Below are positions 1-5,187 of a DNA stretch of 5,187 nt, piece by piece. Each line of letters opens with the position of its first letter. The first letter of the stretch is position 1. A program made the position numbers and the translations under genes. The stretch is from Bacteroidota bacterium (lineage in GTDB: Bacteria > Bacteroidota > Bacteroidia > Chitinophagales > Saprospiraceae), in contig JAJRQS010000223.1 of the NCBI GenBank assembly GCA_024280135.1, positions 1 to 5,187 on the forward strand. Direction: 5' to 3'. The notes under the pieces are model-generated. The model made no database searches. It was not told where the DNA came from and saw nothing but the letters and a program-made list of their open reading frames with translations.

Positions 1-2
1 GC

Positions 3-140
3 CACAAAGTTAGGGTACAATCAAAATTTGGTCGTGTCATTCAAATAGAAGTACTAGGCATTCCAGATATCTATCCTTATATGGATAAAGAACTAATTTC
101 CATCCTAAACACTAGTGTCCCCGAATTTCTTCCAGCATAG
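3..140 (+). CDS. C-terminal end of an unrecognised protein (5' end outside window)
   Basis: One frame is open from the window edge to a TAG at 138-140 and gives 45 residues, starting HKVRVQSKFG and ending NTSVPEFLPA. The other two forward frames hit stops within the first 50 bases. The peptide is a plausible soluble C-terminus with alternating hydrophobic residues (VIQIEVLGI) followed by a short helix-like stretch (DKELISILN). It shows no membrane segment, no T9SS-type sorting tail and no motif I can assign. A terminator-like hairpin begins at the base after the stop codon, which supports this being a real gene end. I do not recognise the family and assign no function. Confidence 0.55.
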   Translation, partial: HKVRVQSKFGRVIQIEVLGIPDIYPYMDKELISILNTSVPEFLPA

Positions 141-172
141 GGCGTACGTCACCATTTGTCGTACTGCCTTTT
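141..172 (+). terminator. Probable intrinsic terminator after the upstream gene
   Basis: GGCGTACG (141-148) pairs with CGTAC (160-164) and GCC (166-168), with one bulged T at 165. The stem can extend inward by CA/TG (150-151 with 157-158) across a T-T mismatch, leaving a five-base loop. A short TTTT run (169-172) follows. The hairpin starts directly after the TAG at 138-140, where a terminator would be expected. The T run is short, so termination may be partial. A second hairpin, TGCCTT (165-170) with AAGGCA (179-184), shares bases with the first, so the two are mutually exclusive. Confidence 0.5.
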
Positions 173-315
173 GAATAGAAGGCAAAGATAACGGATACCG
201 ATTAGTTCACCTTTATCCAATTTATACTCTAGTTCGTCGATTATCAAAATTCAACTTGCAACTAATCCTTCCCCCAAGCGTCTTTCTAACATTCAAACCT
301 ACAAAAAAGAAATAA

Positions 316-2517
316 ATGAAAAGCCAACTAATAACCTTTGTAATACTACTTTTTACCACTTTAGGGCTTACGCAAAACCCACAACAGGTCATTCAGGGAA
401 AAGTAGTCAACGATACCAATGAGCCATTATCCTATGCGAACATTCTCCTTCACAGCCTACCTGACTCATCGATTGCCAAAGTTGGTTACACTTCTGAAAA
501 GGGAGATTTTGAAATATATCTGCCAAACACCGAAACTGAATACTACTTAGAAGTTACTTATGTAGGCATGACTGAGTTTACTTCAGATTCTTTTTCGGCT
601 AAAGACGGTAAAAATTTTACAACCATCCAGCTTGCCACAGAGGCATCACTCAAAGAAGTAGTCGTCACTTCTCAAAGACGTATGATTGAAGTTCAGCCCG
701 ACAAAACAGTTTTTAATATTGACAAAAGCATCAACTCTGCTGGAAATGATGCCATGAGCCTTTTGCGCAAGGCTCCAGGCGTCATGGTTGATAATAATGA
801 CAATATCATCTTACTGGGAAAATCAGGTGTACTCGTCTATGTGGACGGTAGAAGGACACCCATGTCTGGTGATGACCTAGCCAATATGCTTAAAAATATT
901 CCTTCCGAACAAATCGATGCCATTGAAATAATCACAAGCCCGTCTGCCAAATATGAAGCAGAAGGAAATGCGGGTATTATTAATATTAGGCTCAAAAAAA
1001 ATGAAAACTTTGGTGCCAACGGAACGTTTACAGCTGGCTATTCAATCGGTGTATATGCCAAATACAGAACAGGTCTAAGTGGCAACTATCGAAATAAAAA
1101 AATAAATATTTTTGGTAGTGTCAACGGCAATAAAGGGCTTTACCAGAATACAACACACATTAAAAGAGAACTAAGTCAGCAAGTCTATGACAGCGAATCA
1201 GTTATTGTTACGGACAATGATGACTTATCCTACAAAGCTGGACTTGATTTCTTTCTAAGTCCACATAGCACCATCGGGTTATTATACAATGGAGGCTATT
1301 CAGATGGCACCGTCCACACAGGCGCTACTACTGAAATCTATCCCGAAAGTAATAAAAGTGCGATTAACTATTTAGAATCCAATAGTATCGGTAACGACAA
1401 TAGAAAACGAAACAATATTAATTTAAACTATCAGTTCAAGAAAAAATCTGGGGTTGAACTAAACATTGATTTGGACTATGGAAACTACTCCAACAAAAGC
1501 AATAACATACAACCTAATAAGTATTTTGACACGGATCATAATACACTCCTTTCTAAAAATGAAAACCGAACGAACTCCCCTAGTGAAATCAACATCTTAG
1601 TGGGAAAAATAGACTTCGAACAAAAACTACTAGGGGGTAAGATTGAAATCGGAACAAAGATGTCTAAGGTACATACCGATAATACTTTTGATTTCTACAA
1701 TGTCGTAAATACCCAACCAACCATTGATTCTAATCGAACCAATATATTTCGCTATGATGAACAAGTCGTTGCAGGGTATTTTAGTTACTTGCGCCCCCTT
1801 AGTGAAAAACTCACTTTCAACATCGGTCTTCGAGCGGAAAACACAAAAACCAAAGGAGAATTAATCGCCTTAAAAATCAATCAAGACAAACCAGACGAGC
1901 GCAATTATTTAAGTTGGTTTCCGTCCACTTCCTTGTCCTACAACCTCAATGATAAAAACAGTTTTAGGCTAAGCTATGGAAAAAGAATCAGTCGTCCCAA
2001 CTACGAGGAGCTAAATCCTTTTGAGTTCAAGCTGGATGAATTAAGCTATCAGAAAGGGAATCCTTTTCTACAGCCTCACTTTTCCCATAATCTTCAACTC
2101 AGCCATACCTTCATGAATATGGTCACATCATCCCTAAACTATACCCGTATTAATGACTACATGACCCGAATTGTCGATACCACCAACTTAAATGCAAGTT
2201 TCATCACTTGGAAAAACATCAGTTCTCAAGATGTTTATAGCATGAATATCAGCTCTCCAATCCCTATTACTAAATGGTGGTCAGCATACACCAATATCAA
2301 TGTATATCAAAGCATCAACAAAGCTGATTTTGGTGCAAACCGAAAAATAAACCTCAAAGTAACGGGCATAAATATCTATGCACAAAACACCTACCGGTTA
2401 CCCAAAGGGATCTCATTAGAACTTTCTGGTTTTTATGCTTCTCCTAGTGTTTGGGGTGGAACCTTTAAAACCAAAGCATGTGGGGAGCAGACATCGGATT
2501 CCAAAAGAAAATTTTAA
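316..2517 (+). CDS. TonB-dependent-receptor-like outer membrane beta-barrel protein, frameshifted near its C-terminus
   Basis: The product is an outer-membrane protein of the Bacteroidota outer-membrane beta-barrel family (OMP_b-brl_3 type), related to TonB-dependent receptors that take up or bind ligands at the cell surface. Its substrate cannot be told from sequence. Residues 1-19 (MKSQLITFVILLFTTLGLT) form a signal peptide. Residues about 24-107 are a carboxypeptidase-regulatory-like beta-sandwich (GKVVNDTNEPLSYANI...). A TonB-box-like stretch, LKEVVVTSQ, lies at 112-120. A plug-like domain spans about 125-228, with LLRKAPGVMVD (149-159) and the family motif SPSAKYEAEGNAGIINI (208-224). 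Beta-barrel strands follow from about 235. The start is the ATG at 316, preceded by an A-rich stretch typical of Bacteroidota and leading straight into the signal peptide. The last 12 residues of this frame (from CGEQTSD to the stop at 2515-2517) do not look like barrel sequence. The expected continuation MWGADIGFQKK lies in the -1 frame from 2478. The joined product would be about 809 residues, normal for the family. As written, the protein lacks its last barrel strands and would probably not assemble well. Confidence 0.9.
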   Translation: MKSQLITFVILLFTTLGLTQNPQQVIQGKVVNDTNEPLSYANILLHSLPDSSIAKVGYTSEKGDFEIYLPNTETEYYLEVTYVGMTEFTSDSFSAKDGKNFTTIQLATEASLKEVVVTSQRRMIEVQPDKTVFNIDKSINSAGNDAMSLLRKAPGVMVDNNDNIILLGKSGVLVYVDGRRTPMSGDDLANMLKNIPSEQIDAIEIITSPSAKYEAEGNAGIINIRLKKNENFGANGTFTAGYSIGVYAKYRTGLSGNYRNKKINIFGSVNGNKGLYQNTTHIKRELSQQVYDSESVIVTDNDDLSYKAGLDFFLSPHSTIGLLYNGGYSDGTVHTGATTEIYPESNKSAINYLESNSIGNDNRKRNNINLNYQFKKKSGVELNIDLDYGNYSNKSNNIQPNKYFDTDHNTLLSKNENRTNSPSEINILVGKIDFEQKLLGGKIEIGTKMSKVHTDNTFDFYNVVNTQPTIDSNRTNIFRYDEQVVAGYFSYLRPLSEKLTFNIGLRAENTKTKGELIALKINQDKPDERNYLSWFPSTSLSYNLNDKNSFRLSYGKRISRPNYEELNPFEFKLDELSYQKGNPFLQPHFSHNLQLSHTFMNMVTSSLNYTRINDYMTRIVDTTNLNASFITWKNISSQDVYSMNISSPIPITKWWSAYTNINVYQSINKADFGANRKINLKVTGINIYAQNTYRLPKGISLELSGFYASPSVWGGTFKTKACGEQTSDSKRKF

Positions 2518-2744
2518 AAGGCAAAGGCAACCTAAAGATTGGTCTGGATGATATTTTCAATACACTACGCTGGAGAGCAGAAAGTATTTATGCAGGACAA
2601 CGAATGTCCGGAGGTGGCAGCTGGGAAGCACATCAGTACAAAATCAACTTCACTTACAATTTTGGAAACAATAAAGTTAAAACAGCCCGGAGAAGAAAAA
2701 CAGGTTTGGAAGATGAAGCGGGTCGTATTAAGAAAGGTAATTAA
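2478..2744 (+). pseudogene. Frameshifted C-terminal part of the preceding outer membrane beta-barrel gene
   Basis: This 88-codon frame is the continuation of the receptor gene that starts at 316, not an independent gene. It reads MWGADIGFQKKILKGKGNLK, then DIFNTLRWRAES, a beta-strand YKINFTYNFGN, and the charged tail KTARRRKTGLEDEAGRIKKGN. That tail after the last barrel strand is characteristic of this Bacteroidota beta-barrel family. The join lies at 2476-2480. Frame 1 reads ACC AAA GCA and this frame begins with the ATG that overlaps that GCA, so one extra A (GCA ATG TGG) would restore one continuous frame. No ribosome-binding or promoter signal supports a separate start here, and the ATG lies in the middle of a barrel. 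No classical slippery heptamer followed by a strong hairpin is visible, so programmed -1 frameshifting is unlikely. A one-base deletion, or an assembly or sequencing error, is the simplest explanation. Confidence 0.85.
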
Positions 2745-2803
2745 TTTTTATTTTTAAATAAATCACTAAAAAAAATACATAACTACCTCTAAGTCAACAG
2801 TCG

Positions 2804-2851
2804 ATCCGTTTGTAAACGTATATATACGTTTGTAAACGTTTACAAACGGAT
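2804..2851. promoter_or_regulatory. Nested palindrome cluster, candidate operator with a LacI-family-like core
   Basis: Three copies of a 12-base unit occur here: CGTTTGTAAACG at 2807-2818 and 2827-2838, and its reverse complement CGTTTACAAACG at 2837-2848. They form two overlapping perfect palindromes. One is 18 bases (2814-2831, AAACGTATATATACGTTT). The other is 22 bases (2827-2848), with the core TGTAAACGTTTACA at 2831-2844. The outermost arms, ATCCGTTTGTAAACG (2804-2818) and CGTTTACAAACGGAT (2837-2851), are also a perfect 15-base inverted repeat. The core, with its central CG, resembles operators of LacI-family regulators (CcpA cre and PurR-type sites). The cluster sits 18 bases upstream of a -7-like box and about 50 bases before the nuclease remnant, so binding would overlap the promoter's upstream part. 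No T run follows, so a terminator is less likely. The binding protein is not in this window. Confidence 0.6.
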
Positions 2852-2869
2852 AAAGACAAATAGGCCTCC

Positions 2870-2877
2870 CATCTTTG
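2870..2877 (+). promoter_or_regulatory. Bacteroidota -7-like promoter box before the nuclease remnant
   Basis: CATCTTTG matches the Bacteroidota -7 consensus TAnnTTTG except at its first base, and the following GCGA is typical of such promoters. Transcription would start around 2882-2885, giving a leader of only about 16-19 bases before the ATG at 2901. I find no TTG at the usual -33 spacing. Instead the palindrome cluster at 2804-2851 occupies that region, which would fit a promoter dependent on, or blocked by, a bound regulator. A six-codon reading frame at 2882-2899 (ATG to TAA) lies at the expected transcript start and is probably chance. Confidence 0.4.
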
Positions 2878-2900
2878 CGACATGAAAAACACGCTCTAAG

Positions 2901-3173
2901 ATGAAGCCCGAAGACAATATTAACAATCCGCACGACAAGTACTTTAAAATTGCCTTCTCACATAGAGATTTGGTAATGGATTTTATAAAAGTATTTGTAC
3001 CAATAGAAGTGAGGGAGAAAATAGATTTACGAACTATCAAGAAGCTGGACATCAGTTATATTACAGAAGATTTAGAAACCTTTTTTTCTGATGTAGTTTA
3101 CTCCGTGAAGTAAACAAGATCTCGACTTAATAGCGCCATCGTCGTCTATCACGGACAAAAGAAGTGGAAATAA
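2901..3173 (+). pseudogene. Remnant of an Rpn/YhgA-like PD-(D/E)XK nuclease (putative transposase) gene
   Basis: The first 70 codons (2901-3113) match the N-terminal part of the Rpn family (Transposase_31, YhgA-like), whose members are PD-(D/E)XK endonucleases that promote recombination. Visible landmarks are HDKYFKIAFSH (residues 11-21), the helix DLVMDFIKVFVP (23-34) and TEDLETFFSDVVYSVK (55-70), which contains the family's conserved SD before the predicted strand. An intact member has about 200-300 residues and continues with a strand carrying E-x-Q/K (as in LIEHQS), the second half of the active site. Here a TAA at 3111-3113 ends the frame. The same frame then reads AIVVYHGQKKWK (3135-3170), the motif that normally lies about 50 residues further on, before another stop at 3171-3173. 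A further family-like peptide, LEKPERLTP, appears in another frame at 3190-3216. The gene has thus suffered an internal deletion plus later decay. The 70-residue peptide could still be made but should have no nuclease activity. Confidence 0.75.
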
Positions 3174-3324
3174 CTACAGATATACACAATTGGAGAAACC
3201 TGAACGCTTGACTCCAGCTTCTAATCCACATTTGGAGCTAGCACAAATTAATTAAAGTATAAAATTTTGCATATTTGAGTAACTTCAAAATTAAAAAACA
3301 TATAAACTAGCATGGGGTATTCTA

Positions 3325-3332
3325 TACTTCTG
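3325..3332 (+). promoter_or_regulatory. Weak candidate -7 box before the Asp-box gene
   Basis: TACTTCTG differs from the Bacteroidota -7 consensus TAnnTTTG at one defined position and lies about 50 bases before the ATG at 3383. No TTG is present at the normal -33 distance, so this is only the best candidate in the 127 bases between the end of the nuclease remnant's last family-like frame (3255) and the gene. That interval is AT-rich and shows no other structure that I can support. Confidence 0.2.
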
Positions 3333-3382
3333 TCGTTACAGCATAACACAATCGAACGCTACAAACAACCAAATCGTCTAAA

Positions 3383-5187
3383 ATGAAAAAATTTACTTTC
3401 TTTTTATCCTTTAGTATCATACTACTTCCCTTTATGCTATCCGCACAGACCCACAGTTGGATCAACACAAATCCAGGAGGCGGTGGCGCTTTTAGTACGA
3501 TAGGAGCGGGCCCAACTGGAACGGTTTTGGCTGGTAGCGATTTAAGTGGTGCTTATTTATCAAATGATGGCGGTACTTCTTGGACCGTGATTGGCGCAAG
3601 TAAAGGCTTAACGAACACCCATGTGAGTGGTATTGGTTTTCACCCAACTAATGGAAATATCTTTTTTATTGGCACAGAGGACGGCATCTATCGAAGTACT
3701 GATGGCAATACGGTAACCAAAACAAATATGGCGGATGGTTATGTAACGGATATTGAATTTTGTAGAGATTTCCCAGATCGAGGATATGCTACTTATCATC
3801 CGCTTTATGATACAACTTTAGGGGTTATATATATGTCTAATAACAATGGTATTCAATGGTCAAAAGTGAGCAATGCGACTCTCCCTAATGACCTCAGATT
3901 ATTAAAAATAGAAGTTCACCCAACAAACAAAGACATCCTATATACTTTGTCTGGTGATGGCCGTTTTAATTGTGGTCCACCAAGGGTTTTTCGAAGTACA
4001 GACGGAGGTATCAACTGGACGAATATCACACCATCTATAGATGGTCTCACATTTGATGTTTTAGATTTTGCGATTAATAAAGACAATCCAAGTACAGTTT
4101 ATTTGACCACTATGACTGCAAGTTGTGCTAACGATTTTTTTTGGAGCAATATGAGCGGTTCATTTTTTGTCTCTAATGATGGTGGCGATTCTTGGACAAA
4201 TAAAGGTAATCATAGTGGAGTCATCTGGCCAAAAATAGGTTCATCGGGTACCGTTAGACTTATCGATCCACGAGAACCGTACCCATGGGTAGATATAGAT
4301 CATACGGGTACTTGGAAGACGACTGATAATGGAGATAATTGGACACATTCAATTGTGGACGGATGGGACACTGGTTATCAGAATTTTGGAGCTACTGGTT
4401 CTAATTTATTTCACAGCTATGGTGTCAGTTTCAATGGTATTGCCAAAACCTTAGGTGCGGATTTGTCCCAAGACAAAATATATTGGACGAATAGCCAGTG
4501 GGTTTTTTCTTCTGATAATGAAGGTGCCCATTTTACTAATCAATATACCACGCCAGATGGAAGTGACTGGAAATCGAGAGGTTTTGACAATGTGACGATG
4601 ACAGACTTAAGTGTCTGTGAAGCGAATCCTGATGTGGCCTATTTGGGTTATCACGATATTGGGCTTTGGGCTACTACTAATGGCGGTAATTCTTGGCATA
4701 GCTGCAACGAACCCACAAATGAAGAATTAACAGGCGCTTGGGAAGGGTATGGTGGTAATACTTTTACTGTATTAGTTGATCCTGCTGACGCCTCCAAAGT
4801 ATGGGCGAGTATGCAACCCAGTTGGGGAGAATTTTCTTATTTGATGCGTAATACGCAGTCCGGAGATAAAAATTCTTGGTCCAAAACGACGGGCCTGATT
4901 GTCAATTTGGATACACCTACTGTTATTCTCGGATTATCAATTGATCCGAGCTCTATGCCTAATACCCGGACTTTATTCGTAACATCTGATGGGGATATTT
5001 TCCGTTCTATCGACGATGGGCAGACATGGTCAAAAGTCTATACAGATGGTGGTTTACGTTTTACATTTGTGCACCCGACCAATGGTAATATCATCTATGC
5101 AGGTGGAGAATCGGGCTTAGTAAAATCTAGTGATGGCGGTAATACTTGGGCAAGCGCAGGAACTGCGGGCATGCAAGGAAATACCCA
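3383..5187 (+). CDS. Secreted Asp-box (BNR) beta-propeller protein, GH74/sialidase-like, 3' end outside window
   Basis: The frame is open for 601 codons to the window edge. Residues 1-21 (MKKFTFFLSFSIILLPFMLSA) form a signal peptide, cut probably before QTHSW, so the protein is exported. Ten Asp-box-type turns (S-x-D-x-G-x-x-W) recur: SNDGGTSW (60-67), STDGNTVT (105-112, degenerate), SNNNGIQW (152-159), STDGGINW (205-212), SNDGGDSW (264-271), TTDNGDNW (313-320), SSDNEGAHF (376-384, degenerate), TTNGGNSW (431-438), SIDDGQTW (542-549) and SSDGGNTW (582-589). Related blade strands repeat as HPTNGNI (87-93 and 564-570) and HPTNKDI (179-185). This fits one or two multi-bladed propellers, as in GH74 xyloglucanases, sialidases and sortilin-like proteins. 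The opening WINTNPGGGGAF...SDLSGAY resembles the start of GH74 enzymes, where the Asp of a TD-V-G-G-A-Y motif is catalytic. Asp53, and Asp425 in YHDIGLW, are candidate catalytic residues by analogy. A T9SS sorting domain is likely beyond the window, but this is inference. Enzyme activity is uncertain, since many such proteins are non-catalytic. The ATG at 3383 is chosen because the signal peptide starts there and A-rich bases precede it. Confidence 0.85.
   Translation, partial: MKKFTFFLSFSIILLPFMLSAQTHSWINTNPGGGGAFSTIGAGPTGTVLAGSDLSGAYLSNDGGTSWTVIGASKGLTNTHVSGIGFHPTNGNIFFIGTEDGIYRSTDGNTVTKTNMADGYVTDIEFCRDFPDRGYATYHPLYDTTLGVIYMSNNNGIQWSKVSNATLPNDLRLLKIEVHPTNKDILYTLSGDGRFNCGPPRVFRSTDGGINWTNITPSIDGLTFDVLDFAINKDNPSTVYLTTMTASCANDFFWSNMSGSFFVSNDGGDSWTNKGNHSGVIWPKIGSSGTVRLIDPREPYPWVDIDHTGTWKTTDNGDNWTHSIVDGWDTGYQNFGATGSNLFHSYGVSFNGIAKTLGADLSQDKIYWTNSQWVFSSDNEGAHFTNQYTTPDGSDWKSRGFDNVTMTDLSVCEANPDVAYLGYHDIGLWATTNGGNSWHSCNEPTNEELTGAWEGYGGNTFTVLVDPADASKVWASMQPSWGEFSYLMRNTQSGDKNSWSKTTGLIVNLDTPTVILGLSIDPSSMPNTRTLFVTSDGDIFRSIDDGQTWSKVYTDGGLRFTFVHPTNGNIIYAGGESGLVKSSDGGNTWASAGTAGMQGNT

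Noticed and set aside
837..1019. Minus-strand open frame of 60 codons inside the receptor gene
   Set aside because: It lies wholly opposite the well-supported plug-domain coding sequence and its product shows no family features, so it is a shadow frame.
2539..2757. Alternative plus-strand frame of 72 codons overlapping the barrel C-terminus
   Set aside because: The frame from 2478 reads genuine barrel strands and the known charged tail over the same bases, whereas this frame shows no recognisable sequence.
2745..2803. A hairpin terminator in the AT-rich run after the receptor stop codon
   Set aside because: Only weak A/T pairing is possible (for example TATTT with AAATA), without a GC stem, so I cannot support a terminator.
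2804..2851. Palindrome cluster as an intrinsic terminator of the receptor gene
   Set aside because: No T run follows on either strand next to the stem, the cluster is 60 bases past the stop codon, and the repeat of a 12-base unit fits protein binding better.
2840..3052. Minus-strand open frame of 70 codons opposite the nuclease remnant
   Set aside because: Its predicted start is opposite clear Rpn-like coding sequence and it ends inside the palindrome cluster. It has no recognisable features.
2804..3255. A short insertion sequence or MITE bounded by inverted repeats
   Set aside because: The left palindromes have no matching copy on the right side of the nuclease remnant and no target-site duplication is visible.
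3608..3799. Minus-strand open frame of 63 codons inside the Asp-box gene
   Set aside because: It is opposite strongly patterned Asp-box repeat coding sequence and has no features of its own.

Overview
The window looks like a chromosomal segment of a member of the Bacteroidota. The evidence is its AT-rich composition, the absence of Shine-Dalgarno sequences with A-rich stretches just before start codons, a Bacteroidota-type -7 promoter box, a large outer-membrane beta-barrel protein with a carboxypeptidase-regulatory-like N-terminus, and a secreted Asp-box beta-propeller protein. A genus cannot be read from this sequence.

Layout, all on the + strand. Positions 3-140 hold the last 45 codons of an unrecognised gene, followed at once by a terminator-like hairpin (141-172). 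After about 140 bases with no clear gene comes a TonB-dependent-receptor-like outer-membrane protein starting at 316. Its reading frame breaks near 2476-2480. The first frame stops at 2517, and the missing C-terminal part of the barrel continues in the -1 frame to 2744. Joined, they give about 809 residues with a normal family C-terminus, so one base appears to be missing there, either as a real mutation or as a sequence error.

Positions 2745-2900 contain a compact cluster of nested palindromes (2804-2851) centred on a LacI-family-like operator core, TGTAAACGTTTACA, followed by a Bacteroidota -7-like box (2870-2877). This candidate control region lies just upstream of the remnant of an Rpn/YhgA-like PD-(D/E)XK nuclease (putative transposase) gene. 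The N-terminal 70 codons are intact, but the part that should carry the E-x-Q/K half of the active site is missing. A later family motif (YHG) reappears in frame after the stop codon.

From 3383 to the end of the window runs the first 601 codons of a secreted protein with about ten Asp-box (BNR) repeats. It resembles GH74-type or sialidase/sortilin-type propellers and is cut by the window edge. The two large genes both encode envelope or secreted proteins. A shared role in glycan use is possible, but nothing in the sequence links them directly, and the nuclease remnant with its own control region lies between them. I see no CRISPR array, tRNA, rRNA or complete mobile element. The most unusual structure is the palindrome cluster at 2804-2851.
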